A stretch of 64,000 nucleotides of DNA from Microbacterium sp. MYb72 (GTDB lineage: Bacteria; Actinomycetota; Actinomycetes; Actinomycetales; Microbacteriaceae), in contig NZ_PCOT01000006.1 of NCBI RefSeq assembly GCF_002979415.1, forward strand, positions 62,001-126,000. The letters run 5' to 3'. The position numbers and the translations under genes were made by a program. The notes below the pieces were generated by a model. The model had not been told where the DNA came from, searched no databases, and saw nothing but the letters and a program-made list of their open reading frames with translations. Positions 8,496-17,848 of this stretch are shown piece after piece. How positions within the stretch are numbered: the first letter of the stretch is position 1; the number at the start of each line of letters is the position of its first letter.

Positions 8496-9724
8496 GCGCG
8501 GCGACGGACATCAGGGTGATCCGCGCCGGAGCGGTCGCCGACGTGCTCGCCGGAGAGGTGCTCGCCGACCACGCGATCGTGCTGGACGGCGAGAGGATCG
8601 CCGCGGTCGAGCCCTGGTCGCCCTCCCGGCACGGCGGCGAGCACGTGCTCGACCTCAGCGACCACCTGGTCGCTCCGGGGATGATCGACCTGCACACCCA
8701 TCTGATCGGCGAGCTGGAGCGCGGCAGCTACAGCCCGTACCTCACCGGCTCCCCCGCGCGCGATGCGCTGCTGGGGGTGCGCCACGCCAGGGCGACGCTG
8801 CGCGCGGGCTTCACGACCGTCCGCGACGTGGGCAGCTTCCGCGCCTTCGTCGACTGCGATCTGCGCGACGCGATCGACTCCGGGATCTGCGAGGGGCCCC
8901 GCATGGTCTGCGCGGGCGCCTACGTCACGTGCAGCTCCGGCGGCGGCGAGATCACGGACCTCGCCCTCGACATCCCGCTGCCCACGTCCTTCCGCTTCGG
9001 CGTCGCCGACTCCGTCGACGAGGTGCGCTCGGCCGTGCGCCGCATCGCCCATCGGGGCGCCGATGTGATCAAGATCATCGCGACCGGTGCGGTGTACGCC
9101 TCGGGCACGGTGCCCGGTGCGCCCGAGTACACCGAGGAGGAGCTGCGCGCCTGCGTCGACGAGGCGGCGCTGTACGGCCTCTACGTCGCTGCTCACGCGC
9201 ACGGGGAGGAGGGTGCGCTGCGCGCCATCCGCGCCGGCGCCCGCACGATCGAGCACGGGACCATGCTCGGCGACACGGCGATGTCGGCGATGATCGAGCA
9301 CGGCACCTACTACGTGCCGACCACCTACCTGCTGAACTGGGTGGAGGAGCACGCCGAGCGCGAGGAGCATCCGATCGGCGTGCGCGAGAAGACCGCGAGC
9401 GTCGGGACGTCGGCACGGGCCGCCGTGCGCCTCGCGGTCGAGGCCGGGGTGCGCATCGCCTACGGCACGGATGCCATCGTCTTCCCGCACGGGCGCAACG
9501 CCGGTCAGCTGCCGGAGTTCGTGGAGGCGGGCATGACGCCCATGCAGGCGCTGCAGTCGGCGACGAGCGTCGCGGCGGAGTGCCTCGGACGCTCTGCGGA
9601 CGTCGGCGCGGTCGCCCCTGGACGCTTCGCCGATCTGGTGGCGGTCCCCGGCGCTCACCTCGACGAGATCGGGCGCTTCACCGACGTCGCCGCCGTGCTC
9701 AAGGGCGGGCGGATCGTCGAGTGA
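8492..9724 (+). CDS. Metal-dependent amidohydrolase (prolidase/imidazolonepropionase-like)
   Basis: 410 residues with a full amidohydrolase metal site: HxH in MIDLHTHLIG, the bridging Lys in VIKIIATG, His in AHAHGEEG and TIEHGTML, and Asp in AYGTDAIV. The layout resembles Sgx9260-type Xaa-Pro/Xaa-Arg dipeptidases annotated as imidazolonepropionase-like. No signal peptide, so cytosolic. Translationally coupled to the POT transporter (ATGA), it probably cleaves the imported dipeptide or N-acyl compound. The exact substrate is unknown. Confidence 0.85.
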   Translation: MSAATDIRVIRAGAVADVLAGEVLADHAIVLDGERIAAVEPWSPSRHGGEHVLDLSDHLVAPGMIDLHTHLIGELERGSYSPYLTGSPARDALLGVRHARATLRAGFTTVRDVGSFRAFVDCDLRDAIDSGICEGPRMVCAGAYVTCSSGGGEITDLALDIPLPTSFRFGVADSVDEVRSAVRRIAHRGADVIKIIATGAVYASGTVPGAPEYTEEELRACVDEAALYGLYVAAHAHGEEGALRAIRAGARTIEHGTMLGDTAMSAMIEHGTYYVPTTYLLNWVEEHAEREEHPIGVREKTASVGTSARAAVRLAVEAGVRIAYGTDAIVFPHGRNAGQLPEFVEAGMTPMQALQSATSVAAECLGRSADVGAVAPGRFADLVAVPGAHLDEIGRFTDVAAVLKGGRIVE

Positions 9725-9785
9725 CGGCGGCGTCGAGCGCGGCGTAGGATCGGAGTCGTCCCGCCGGTCGGGGAGCGGAGGTGCG

Positions 9786-11021
9786 ATGTTCGACGCCGTT
9801 CAGGAGACCGTCGATCGGCTGGCGATGGCGCTGCAGCGGTCGGTGGTGCTGGAGGATGCCGAGTGGACCCTGCTCGCCAGCAGCGCGCACTTCGACGATC
9901 TCGATCCCGCCAGACTGCACACCCTCACCGCACGTCGTCCCGCGCCGGCGCTGGTGGTCGAGATGAGGGCGTGGCGCCTGCACGCGCAGCTCGTCCCGCG
10001 GGTGCTCGGCGTCGAGCCGCAGCTCGGGATGGAGCACGAGCGGCTGGTGATCACCGTGCGCTCCCGCTACGAGGTGCTCGGGTTCCTCTGGATCACCCTC
10101 ACCCGGCCGCTCACCCCGAGCGAGGCGTTCCTCGTGCTGGAGACCGCCGACACGCTGCGGGCGCTCCTGGTCAGCGTCTCGCAGTCGATCGCGGCGGTCA
10201 ACGCCGAGGTCGAATCGGAGATGCTCGGCCTCCTCGCCCCCGATGAGCCGAGCCGTCGGAGGGCGGCGGACGAGCTCCTCGATCTGGGCATGTTCACCCG
10301 TTCGCGCCACTTCGTCGCGCTCTGCCTGTCCCTGAGCGCCGAGTGGTCTCCCTGGGACGGCCCTCCGTCGAGGGAGGTGATCTCGCGGGCGCTGCTCCGG
10401 GCGATCACGACCCCCATGATCGACGCGTACAGCTTCGTGCCGACGTCGCCCGAGGCGCTGATCCTCCTCGGCTTCCGGAACGAGCCGACTCGTGAGGCGA
10501 TGGAGAACGTCGTGGCGGCCATCATCAGGGAGACGGATGCGGCCGACGTGAGCGAGCCGCTCCAGGGGGTCCTGGGGGTGGGTTCCCCGGTGGGCGAGCT
10601 CTCGCTGAGCTGGGAGTCGTACGAGCAGGCTCTGGTCGCCGTGCGCGTCGCGCGATCGCGCGAGAGCAGGTCCGCGTCGTGGACCGCCGATCCGGTCGCC
10701 GCGTCGATCGTCACGCTCCTCGCGGCTGAGCCGCCTGCCCACCTGCTCCCCGAGCCGCTGCGCCGTCTCGCCGACGCGCCCCCCGACGTCCTCGCCCTGT
10801 TCGAGGCGTACGTCGCGCACGGCGCCAGGGCCGCCGATCTGGCCGATCGGCTGGGCGTGCACCGCGCGACCGTGTACTACCGGCTCGCGCGCGCGGCGGA
10901 GTCGATCGGCGTGGATCTCGAGAGCGACGACGCGCGCTTCATCATCGGCGCCTGGGTGCGTCAGCGCCGTGTCACGAGCGCGGCCGGGGGCGCCCCCGGT
11001 TCGGGAGACGGACGCGCCTAG
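9786..11021 (+). CDS. PucR/CdaR-family transcriptional regulator
   Basis: 411 residues with the C-terminal HTH_30 of PucR-type regulators (LADRLGVHRATVYYRLARAA, about residues 345-390), a central GGDEF-like CdaR region and an N-terminal sensor-like region. Such proteins activate purine, sugar-acid or amino-compound catabolic genes. It begins 61 bp after the amidohydrolase with TAGGAT (9745-9750) as a possible -10 and GGAGCGGAGG as ribosome site, so it probably has its own promoter and regulates the neighbouring cluster. That regulatory link is inference. Confidence 0.85.
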   Translation: MFDAVQETVDRLAMALQRSVVLEDAEWTLLASSAHFDDLDPARLHTLTARRPAPALVVEMRAWRLHAQLVPRVLGVEPQLGMEHERLVITVRSRYEVLGFLWITLTRPLTPSEAFLVLETADTLRALLVSVSQSIAAVNAEVESEMLGLLAPDEPSRRRAADELLDLGMFTRSRHFVALCLSLSAEWSPWDGPPSREVISRALLRAITTPMIDAYSFVPTSPEALILLGFRNEPTREAMENVVAAIIRETDAADVSEPLQGVLGVGSPVGELSLSWESYEQALVAVRVARSRESRSASWTADPVAASIVTLLAAEPPAHLLPEPLRRLADAPPDVLALFEAYVAHGARAADLADRLGVHRATVYYRLARAAESIGVDLESDDARFIIGAWVRQRRVTSAAGGAPGSGDGRA

Positions 11022-11054
11022 GCACCCCCCCGTCCGAAAGATAGGGAAGGTGCC
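11021..11054 (+). terminator. Weak hairpin after the PucR regulator
   Basis: GGCACC (11021-11026) can pair with GGTGCC (11049-11054) across a 22-nt loop with a C-run and a GGG tract that may extend the stem. It directly follows the stop codon. There is no T-run, so termination is only plausible. Confidence 0.3.
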
Positions 11055-11114
11055 CGATGCCGGGGTCCCGCCTCAGAGCGGAGTGTAGGCATACACCCAC
11101 AGAGGAGAACCCCC

Positions 11115-11336
11115 ATGTACGAGCACCCGTACCTCAGCCAGCAGATCACCCGGTTCGAGCAGGAGCAGATGGAGCGCTCCGCCGAGCGCGCGCGGTTCAT
11201 CGCCGAGCACGCCGATCAGATCGTCGCCCGCCCGCAGGGCGTGATCCGGCGGATGCTGGGTCGTCTCGCCGCGGGTTCGCGCACGCGTGCGCAGCGCCCG
11301 TCGCCGACGACCTGCGAGCCGGTCGCCGCACGGTGA
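11115..11336 (+). CDS. Small conserved-looking hypothetical protein
   Basis: 73 residues, strongly basic C-terminus. The first half is a charged amphipathic helix ([20 protein letters not shown]) and the second half is Arg-rich ([20 protein letters not shown]). A good ribosome site (GAGGAG, 9 nt before ATG) and a possible -10 TAGGCA upstream support a real gene. I do not recognise a family. It precedes a LuxR-type regulator by 56 bp in the same direction; small Arg-rich proteins sometimes associate with membranes or nucleic acids, but nothing here proves a role. Confidence 0.6.
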   Translation: MYEHPYLSQQITRFEQEQMERSAERARFIAEHADQIVARPQGVIRRMLGRLAAGSRTRAQRPSPTTCEPVAAR

Positions 11337-11392
11337 CGATCGTTCTGCCGACAGCAGCCCCGGATGTCCGACGGGAGTGGCACGATGAGTCC

Positions 11393-14260
11393 ATGCCCCC
11401 TCTCGCTCCGAGCGTTCCGATGGTCGGCCGCGACGCCGATCTCGCGCACGTGCGCCTGCTCTTCGAGCGCGCGAGCGGCGGGGTGCCGACCGCCCTCCTC
11501 GTCGAGGGTGAGGCGGGCATCGGCAAGTCCCGGCTGCTGCGCGAGTTCGCCGACGAGATCGAGAACCGGGCCGACATCCACGTCGGCTGGTGTCTCGATC
11601 TCGGCACCGCGCGCTCTCCGTACGGTCCGCTCACCGGCATCCTGCGCTCGATCGTGCAGACGGTCGGCGTCGAGCGGGTGCGCGAGGTCGTCGGGGCCGG
11701 CGCCGACGCGCTGGGCATGCTGCTGCCCGAGCTCGCCTCCACGTCCGACGACAGGGCGAGCACGAGCCCCGAGCGGCTGCGCGACGCGATCGCGAGCATC
11801 ATCGAGTGCGCGTCCGAACGCGCTCCGCAGGTTCTCGTCGTCGAAGACCTGCACTGGGCCGATGAATCCACCCTCGCGATCCTCTCCTTCCTGCTGCGCG
11901 CCCTCGGGCGGGGGCGCATCCTCCTCCTGCTGACCTGCCGCTCCGACGATGTGCGCCGCGGCGACGCGGTGAGCCGCTTCATCGGCGAGGCCACCAGGGC
12001 GCGACTCCTCGAGCGCGTCTCCCTGGAGCGCCTCGACATCGACGCCGTGCGGGAGATCGCCGAGCAGATCACCGGCCATGCCCTGAGCGCGCTGGCTCTC
12101 GACCGCATCCAGGAGCGGGCCGAGGGGGTGCCGTTCTTCGTGGAGGAGATCGCCGGATGCTCGAAGGGCCCTCTCCCCGACGGGCTGCGCGATCTGCTGC
12201 TCGCGAGGTTCGACCGCCTCTCCGACGACGCCCGCCGCGTGGTCCAGGTGGCGTCCGGCGCCGAGCGTCCGCTGTCCCATCCGCTGCTGGTCGAGCTCGC
12301 CACCGTGCCCGACGACCGGCTCGACGAGGCCGTGCGGGAGGCGACGCGCAGCGGCATCCTCGTGGTCGCAGACGACGACTACCGCTTCCGTCACGCGCTG
12401 CTGCGAGAGGCCGTGCACGACGACCTCCTCCCCGGTGAGCGCGCGCGGCTGCATCGGGCGTACGCCGAGACGCTGGAGGCGCAGTGCGACGGCAGCGACA
12501 GCGCCGATGCCGCGGCCCTCGCGTACCACTGGCAGCTCGCGCAAGACGACCGAAGGGCGCTGATCGCCGCCGTCGACGCCATGCGCCATGCGAAGGCCCG
12601 GTTCGCCTTCGCGAGTGCGGCGCGGTTCGGCGAGCTGGCGCTCGGCCTGTGGGCGCAGGTTCCGGATGCCGCGGAGGCCGCGCACATCGATCGGCTCGAC
12701 CTGCTGCTGGTGCTGGGGTCGATCCTGCGCAACGCCGGAGACGGCGAACGCGCGCTCGCCGTCGTGAACGTGGCTCTCGGCGAGCTCGATCCGGCCGTCG
12801 TCGATCCTCGTCTGCACGCGCGGCTGCTGCGCGACAAGGCGTACTACACGATGAACCTCGGGCGGCCAGGCGCGATCGCGCTGCTGCACGAATCCCTGGC
12901 GGTGCTCGACGGGAGGGTCGACGACGACCGACTGCGCGCGACGATCCTCAACAACCTCGCGAGCAGGTACATGATCGCCGGCGACCTCGACCGCGGGTAC
13001 GCGCTCGGCGTCGAGGCCGGGGAGTTCGCGGCCCGCGCGGGGTCCGATGACGAGGCCTCGATCGCCGCGAACGTGCGTGCGGCCTCCTCGGCCCACGGCG
13101 GAGACCTCGACGTCGGCGCCCGCGAGTACGAGCTCGCCCGCACCCTCGCCAAAGGCTCGACCGCCGAGCTGCGCTACCGCGTGAACTACTCCGATCTGCT
13201 GACGCTGCTCGGCCGGTACCGCGAGGCCGTCGCGCTCGCGGAAGAGGGGCTGGCGCGGTCGCGCACCTTCGGCGTCGAGCGCACCTCCGGCTCGGTGATG
13301 ACGCAGAACATGGCCGTGCCGCTGCTCGAGCTCGGCGAGATCGAGCGCGTAGAGGAGATGCTCCGCCGCGAGCTCTCGCAGAACACGCTGCGGGTGTTCC
13401 GCATGTACACCACGATGACGCGCGTGCGGGTGCTGTCGTGGCGCGGGCGGCACGAGGAGGCTGCCGAGCTGCTGAACGAGTCGTTGTCCGCGTTCCAGGA
13501 GACGGGGACCGTCGAGCGGCAGATCTGGTACGACATCACCGTCATGACGGTCGCGGTCGCCGAGAGCAGGGGCGATCTCCCCGGCGCGCTCGATGCGATC
13601 CTCGCGATGCTCCGCGACGACGGCCCCGTGCTGCTGCACCAGCGGCGCCTCATGCTGCAGTCGGGATGGATCATCGCCGAGCTGCGGGCACAGGGCGTCG
13701 ACGTGACCGCCGCCGTCGCCGCCGTGCGCGCGGCCTGGGATGCGCAGGGCGAGCAGCTCAGGGGCGACTCCTGGTCTGCTCTCCTCGACGCGCTGCTCGC
13801 GCCGAGCACGTCCGGTCTCCGCGCGGCGATCGCACTCGCCGACGGCGACGACGTGCCGGTCGTGTTCCGCGCGGTCACCCGACTCGCGCTCGCACGCCTG
13901 CTCGTCTCCGCGGGCGACCGCGTCGAAGCCGCCGCCCTTCTGGGCAGGGCGGCCGAGATCGCCGAGGAGCTCGGTCACGTGCAGCTGCAGTCCTCCGTCG
14001 CGGCCTTCGCTGCGGCCGCGGGGCTCGGCACGAGTGCGGCGTCGGATGCCGATGCGCTGACCGCGCGAGAGCACCAGGTGCTCGACCTGATCGCCGAGGG
14101 GCTCAGCAACAGGCAGATCGGCGAGCGGCTCTTCATCAGCGTCAAGACGGTGAGCGTGCACGTGTCGGCGGTGCTGCGCAAGCTCGGCGTGAGCACGCGC
14201 ACGGAGGCCGCCGTGGTGGCTCAGCGCTCACTCGCCGCGGGTGATCTCGTCAGCCGCTGA
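11393..14260 (+). CDS. Large LuxR-family ATPase regulator (LAL/MalT-like)
   Basis: 955 residues, the usual size for LAL regulators. An N-terminal AAA/STAND ATPase has Walker [13 protein letters not shown] near residue 45 and Walker [11 protein letters not shown] near 150. A long helical, TPR-like middle (about 400-860) follows, and the C-terminal LuxR helix-turn-helix is [20 protein letters not shown] continuing into the recognition helix. ATG at 11393 is used because it sits just before the ATPase ([17 protein letters not shown]); a CACGAT box 6 nt upstream may make it leaderless. Such proteins are ligand- and ATP-dependent activators. No target can be assigned. Confidence 0.9.
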   Translation: MPPLAPSVPMVGRDADLAHVRLLFERASGGVPTALLVEGEAGIGKSRLLREFADEIENRADIHVGWCLDLGTARSPYGPLTGILRSIVQTVGVERVREVVGAGADALGMLLPELASTSDDRASTSPERLRDAIASIIECASERAPQVLVVEDLHWADESTLAILSFLLRALGRGRILLLLTCRSDDVRRGDAVSRFIGEATRARLLERVSLERLDIDAVREIAEQITGHALSALALDRIQERAEGVPFFVEEIAGCSKGPLPDGLRDLLLARFDRLSDDARRVVQVASGAERPLSHPLLVELATVPDDRLDEAVREATRSGILVVADDDYRFRHALLREAVHDDLLPGERARLHRAYAETLEAQCDGSDSADAAALAYHWQLAQDDRRALIAAVDAMRHAKARFAFASAARFGELALGLWAQVPDAAEAAHIDRLDLLLVLGSILRNAGDGERALAVVNVALGELDPAVVDPRLHARLLRDKAYYTMNLGRPGAIALLHESLAVLDGRVDDDRLRATILNNLASRYMIAGDLDRGYALGVEAGEFAARAGSDDEASIAANVRAASSAHGGDLDVGAREYELARTLAKGSTAELRYRVNYSDLLTLLGRYREAVALAEEGLARSRTFGVERTSGSVMTQNMAVPLLELGEIERVEEMLRRELSQNTLRVFRMYTTMTRVRVLSWRGRHEEAAELLNESLSAFQETGTVERQIWYDITVMTVAVAESRGDLPGALDAILAMLRDDGPVLLHQRRLMLQSGWIIAELRAQGVDVTAAVAAVRAAWDAQGEQLRGDSWSALLDALLAPSTSGLRAAIALADGDDVPVVFRAVTRLALARLLVSAGDRVEAAALLGRAAEIAEELGHVQLQSSVAAFAAAAGLGTSAASDADALTAREHQVLDLIAEGLSNRQIGERLFISVKTVSVHVSAVLRKLGVSTRTEAAVVAQRSLAAGDLVSR

Positions 14261-14298
14261 CGTCGGGCCGGCGCGAGTTCCCGATCAGCGCTCAAGCT

Positions 14299-14323
14299 CT
14301 GTGACCCCTTTCGGGGGTCACAG
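14299..14323 (+). terminator. Rho-independent-type hairpin after the LuxR regulator
   Basis: CTGTGACCCC (14299-14308) and GGGGTCACAG (14314-14323) form a perfect 10-bp stem with a 5-nt loop, 39 nt after the stop codon. No T-tract follows, which is common in high-GC actinobacteria. An operator role for the palindrome cannot be excluded. Confidence 0.65.
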
Positions 14324-14371
14324 GCCGGTGTGGCGCCCGAGGCGTCGCGTCCTCGCCGGTAGCGTGCTCAC

Positions 14372-15646
14372 GTGAAGAGAGTCGCCCCCGTCCTGGTGGC
14401 AGTGCTCCTGGCTGCGGCATCCCTCGTCGGCTGCGCGGCCGGAGCGTCCCCCGATCCCCAGGAGAAGAAGGACGTCGTGCGCGTCCCGCAGGACGCGTCG
14501 CTGACGGATGCCGGCGCGCTCGTCGCCGACGGCGGCATCATCCTGATCGCCCCCGGCACCTACACCGAGAGCCTGGACGTGCGCGGCGACGACGTGACCG
14601 TGCGGGGCGAGGACCGCAATGCGGTGATCCTCGACGGCGAGCTCACCCGCAGCAACGGCGTCGTCGGCACGGGGGAGCGGATCACGGTCGAGAACCTCAC
14701 CGTCCGCAACTTCCTGCAGAACGGCGTTCTCATCACGGGTGTCACCGACGATAACGGCGCGGGCATCGCGCGGGGCCCCGACGGCTACCTCCCCGATCAG
14801 AGCCCGCCGCCGGTGCCCGGCTACCTGGTGCAGCGGGTCACGGCGAACAACAACGGCCTGTACGGCATCTACGCCTTCAACCGCACCGACGGGGTGATCC
14901 GCGAGAACCTCGCCAGCGGCGGCTCGGACTCGGGCATCTACGTGGGTCAGTGCGAGCAGTGCGCAGCGCTCGTGCAGGACAACGTCATCACGATGAACGC
15001 CGCGGGGCTCGAGCTCGCCAACGCGTCGGGCGTCGTCATCACCGGCAACAGGATCGTGCGCAACCGCATCGGCATCAGCGTGCTCAGCAACTACCTCGAG
15101 GCGCACGGGCCGACCGCGGGCGTGCAGATCGTCGGCAACGTGATCGCCGACAACAACGAGGCGCAGACGCCGGAGCAGGCGGGCGGCGCGTTCGGCGTCG
15201 GTGTCGGACTCGGCGGGACGGTGGATGCCGTCGTCACGGCGAACCTCATCACGGGGCACAGCGCGGCCGGGGTGTGGGTGACGTCGTCGGAGGACTTCGC
15301 CCCCACCGGCACCTCTCTCGCGGGTGACGTCTTCGCGGGGAACGCTCTCGACGTCGCCTTCGCGCCGAACGAGCGGGCCGCGGGCTCGGACAACTGCTTC
15401 ACCCTGGACGCCTCCGCGACGACCGTTCCCGCGGGGCTGAGCGGATGCGCGACGGCTCCGGGCTCGTTCACGCAGGCGCCGGGGCCGGCGGGAATCATGT
15501 TCTCGAAGGTCGCCCTGCCGCCCCAGCGCCCCGGACTCGACGACGTCGACGACACGCCCCGCACGCTGCCGCGCACGGTCGAGATGCCCGATCTCAGCGC
15601 CGTGTCCGTGCCATCGGCCGATCTTCTGGCGGAGTCGGGGTCGTGA
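14372..15646 (+). CDS. Right-handed parallel beta-helix lipoprotein (NosD-like)
   Basis: 424 residues. GTG start with TAGCGT (14360-14365) ending 6 nt upstream, so probably leaderless. Signal peptide with lipobox SLVGC (Cys21 lipidated). Repeating beta-helix strands (NGLYGIYAFNRTDGVI, GLELANASGVVITGNRI, GIQ/GVW-type turns) span about residues 60-310, as in the NosD/CASH family; a ProArg-rich tail follows. It would be anchored outside the membrane. The stop overlaps the next lipoprotein start (GTGA), and a DyP peroxidase follows, implying one exported module. NosD proteins assist copper maturation; a metal or haem role here is only a guess. Confidence 0.8.
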   Translation: MKRVAPVLVAVLLAAASLVGCAAGASPDPQEKKDVVRVPQDASLTDAGALVADGGIILIAPGTYTESLDVRGDDVTVRGEDRNAVILDGELTRSNGVVGTGERITVENLTVRNFLQNGVLITGVTDDNGAGIARGPDGYLPDQSPPPVPGYLVQRVTANNNGLYGIYAFNRTDGVIRENLASGGSDSGIYVGQCEQCAALVQDNVITMNAAGLELANASGVVITGNRIVRNRIGISVLSNYLEAHGPTAGVQIVGNVIADNNEAQTPEQAGGAFGVGVGLGGTVDAVVTANLITGHSAAGVWVTSSEDFAPTGTSLAGDVFAGNALDVAFAPNERAAGSDNCFTLDASATTVPAGLSGCATAPGSFTQAPGPAGIMFSKVALPPQRPGLDDVDDTPRTLPRTVEMPDLSAVSVPSADLLAESGS

Positions 15647-16299
15647 GACGGATGCTCGCCGCCGTCGCGGCGGTCGCGGCATCCGTGCTGCTCCTGACCG
15701 GGTGCCAGGTCGGGTTGTCCGACGAGGGCGAGCCGCTGACGGTCGCACAGTCGGAGCTGCTCGCGCAGACGCGGTTCCAGGTCGCGAGCCGGGGAGATGT
15801 CGTGCTGCACATCAGCATGCTCGCGGATGACGACGTGGATCACCGCGAGTACGAGGTCACCCTCGATCCGGTGGCCCACGCCGCGTGGGGTGTCATGCTC
15901 CGCGGGCCCTCGTCACTGGCCGTGGAGGAGACCGTGGCGTTCTCGCCCACGGCGTTCCTGCGGCAGGTCGACGGACAGTGGCAGAGCGAGGCCGCCCTCG
16001 ACTCCGCGCTGTCGGTGGTCTTCGCGCTCGCCGCCGACCGGCCCGAGAACGCGCAGCTGCTGCGGCAGTCCGATGCGCGTCACCTCGGCGAGGTCGAGGT
16101 GGACGGCGAGCAGCAGCAGGTGTTCCGGCTGCCGAGCGTCGACGGCGGGGGCGAGGCGGTGACGAGGCTCTGGCTCGACGGCGACGGACGGCTGCGTCGG
16201 ATGGATGCCGGAGACGACGAGCGCCTCGTGATCCTCCTCACCGACGACGCGCCGCTTCCGCGACCGGCCGGGCTGGAGCTCGGGGACGCAGATGGCTGA
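15643..16299 (+). CDS. Small lipoprotein of unknown function in DyP cluster
   Basis: 218 residues from the GTG that overlaps the beta-helix stop (GTGA). Signal with lipobox LLLTGC (Cys21). The mature part (EYEVTLDPVAHAAWGVMLR, HLGEVEVDGEQQQVFRL, RLWLDGDGRLRRMDAG) resembles an open beta-half-barrel of the LolA/LppX-LprG type by strand pattern, but I cannot assign the family. Its 3' end overlaps the peroxidase gene by 8 nt, so the trio is tightly coupled. Probably a periplasm-side partner of the peroxidase. Confidence 0.7.
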   Translation: MRRMLAAVAAVAASVLLLTGCQVGLSDEGEPLTVAQSELLAQTRFQVASRGDVVLHISMLADDDVDHREYEVTLDPVAHAAWGVMLRGPSSLAVEETVAFSPTAFLRQVDGQWQSEAALDSALSVVFALAADRPENAQLLRQSDARHLGEVEVDGEQQQVFRLPSVDGGGEAVTRLWLDGDGRLRRMDAGDDERLVILLTDDAPLPRPAGLELGDADG

Positions 16300-17368
16300 C
16301 GAGGGAACGGGGCCCACCCGCCGCGGGTTCTTCGTCGGGGCCGCCGTCGCCGCAGGGACCGCGGTCGCCGCGGGCGCGACCGGCTGGCTGCTGCGCGGGG
16401 TCGACGGAGACGCATCGACCGCGGAGGGAGCCCCGACGGCATCCGCATCGCCGGCGCCGGACGCCGACCGGCGCCCCGGCATCACCTTCCCCGACGTGCC
16501 GCAACGGCACCTCGCGCTGCGCGTCCTCGCCCTCGACGGGGTGGAGTCGGCCGCTCTCCCCGCGCTGGTCGCCGCCGCGTCGCGCGTCGAGTCCCCGCCG
16601 GATGCCGGCGAGGTGACGGTGACCGTGGGCTACGCCCCGGCGCACGCGCTCACGCTGTGGCCGGAGCGCGCCGCCGCGGCATCCGAGCTCCCCGCGTTCG
16701 CGCACGACGATCCCGCCATCGTGACGGGAGGAGACCTCGCGGTGCAGGTGTGCGCCGAGACGGCATCCGGAGCGCGGGATGCCGCGGACGCGGTGGTCGC
16801 GGCTCTCGGCGCGAGGATCGTGTGGCAGCAGGCGGGCTACCGCGACGCCCCCACCCCGCACGGCACGGCGCGGACCTCGACCGGCTTCATCGACGGGATC
16901 GTCAACCCGCGCACGGCAGAGCTGCGCGAGGCCGGGGTCTGGACGGATGCCGTCCACCGCGACACGCACCTGGTGGTCCGCCGCATGCTCATCTCCGCGT
17001 CGTTCACCGCGCAGCCCGTGGCTGCGCAGGAGCAGGCCGTCGGGCGCTCGCGCGACACCGGCGCCCCGCTGTCGGGCGGCGGCCCCGACGACGAGGTCGA
17101 CCTGTTCGCGAAGACCGCGGACGGGAGGCTGCTCACCCCGGCGGCGAGTCACGCGCGCCGTGCGCACCCGTCGCACATCGGACGCCCGTTGATGCTGCGC
17201 CGCAGCTACAGCTTCGACCCGCCGAGCGGGGCGGGTCTGGTGTTCATCGCCTTCCTGTCCGACCCGCAGACCTTCGTGATGACGCAGCGCCGGATGGACG
17301 AGATGGACGACCTGATGGCGGCCACGACCACGGACGCCTCGGGCTGCTTCTTCGTCCCGGGGGAATGA
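16292..17368 (+). CDS. Tat-exported DyP-type haem peroxidase (EfeB-like)
   Basis: 358 residues. Tat signal TRRGFFVGAAVAAG (residues 9-22) indicates export in folded, cofactor-loaded form. The DyP hallmark GxxDG is present as TGFIDGIVNPRT (about residue 205), and the proximal-His region appears as AHPSHIGRPLMLRRSYSF. DyP enzymes use peroxide to oxidise dyes, porphyrinogens or other reductants; EfeB members are linked to iron uptake. Here no EfeU/EfeO partners are present; instead the gene is coupled to two lipoproteins, with a siderophore system 500 bp downstream. Confidence 0.88.
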   Translation: MADEGTGPTRRGFFVGAAVAAGTAVAAGATGWLLRGVDGDASTAEGAPTASASPAPDADRRPGITFPDVPQRHLALRVLALDGVESAALPALVAAASRVESPPDAGEVTVTVGYAPAHALTLWPERAAAASELPAFAHDDPAIVTGGDLAVQVCAETASGARDAADAVVAALGARIVWQQAGYRDAPTPHGTARTSTGFIDGIVNPRTAELREAGVWTDAVHRDTHLVVRRMLISASFTAQPVAAQEQAVGRSRDTGAPLSGGGPDDEVDLFAKTADGRLLTPAASHARRAHPSHIGRPLMLRRSYSFDPPSGAGLVFIAFLSDPQTFVMTQRRMDEMDDLMAATTTDASGCFFVPGE

Positions 17369-17476
17369 ACGAGCAGACTGTCAGCCGGGCGTGGTACGGT
17401 GACGGAGCGCGCGCGGTGGATGTTCCGCCGCGGCGCAGACTGCGAAAGCGGTCATTTCAACAGAAAGTAGAAACAC

Positions 17477-17680
17477 ATGGCCACTGGCACTGTGAAATGG
17501 TTCAACGCGGAGAAGGGCTTCGGCTTCATCGCTCCTGATGACGGCTCGGACGACCTCTTCGCCCACTACTCGGCTATCGCCGGCTCCGGTTTCAAGGAGC
17601 TCCGCGAGAACCAGAAGGTCGAATTCGACGCTGAGCGTGGCCCCAAGGGCATGCAGGCGGCGAACATCCGCGCTCTCTGA
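17477..17680 (+). CDS. cspA: Cold-shock protein, CspA family
   Basis: 67 residues, a complete CSD fold with RNP1 ([11 protein letters not shown]) and RNP2-type (DLFAHYSAI) motifs and the standard start [18 protein letters not shown]. It binds single-stranded RNA/DNA as an RNA chaperone. The leader has TACGGT (17395-17400) as a possible -10, giving a 5' UTR of about 70 nt that contains a GCGGTGG/CCGCCGC hairpin. It is monocistronic, closed by a strong terminator. Confidence 0.95.
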   Translation: MATGTVKWFNAEKGFGFIAPDDGSDDLFAHYSAIAGSGFKELRENQKVEFDAERGPKGMQAANIRAL

Positions 17681-17698
17681 GCGCGCGCTGACTTCCTG

Positions 17699-17733
17699 AA
17701 CCGGCCGGACCCTCACGGGTCCGGCCGGTTTCT
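17699..17733 (+). terminator. Rho-independent terminator of the cold-shock gene
   Basis: AACCGGCCGGACCC (17699-17712) and GGGTCCGGCCGGTT (17717-17730) form a perfect 14-bp stem with a TCAC tetraloop, followed by TCT. It lies 18 nt after the stop codon. Confidence 0.9.
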
Positions 17734-17747
17734 GCGTTACGGGGGAG

Positions 17748-17791
17748 TTAGGGTGACCTAAACGTTTGTGTTAGGTTAGGCCAGGCTTACC
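17748..17791 (+). promoter_or_regulatory. DtxR/IdeR-type iron boxes upstream of the siderophore ABC operon
   Basis: TTAGGTTAGGCCAGGCTTA (17771-17789) matches the left half of the 19-bp DtxR/IdeR consensus exactly and about half of the right half. The palindrome TTAGGGTGACCTAA (17748-17761) lies 10 bp upstream and shares the TTAGG...CCTAA arms. Both lie 58-101 bp before the binding-protein start, as expected for iron-dependent repression. Confidence 0.75.
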
Positions 17792-17848
17792 AAAGCCTTC
17801 CGGCGCGAACAGCGCCACGCCCCCTCACCCGAACCGAAGGGAACGCCT

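Noticed and set aside
11216..14161. 981-codon minus-strand open frame opposite the LuxR regulator
   Set aside because: No recognisable motif and composition typical of antisense frames; the plus-strand ORF has Walker motifs and a LuxR domain.
11393..14260. Pathway regulator of an antibiotic gene cluster (LAL type)
   Set aside because: The neighbours are housekeeping or catabolic genes, with no polyketide or peptide synthetase genes.
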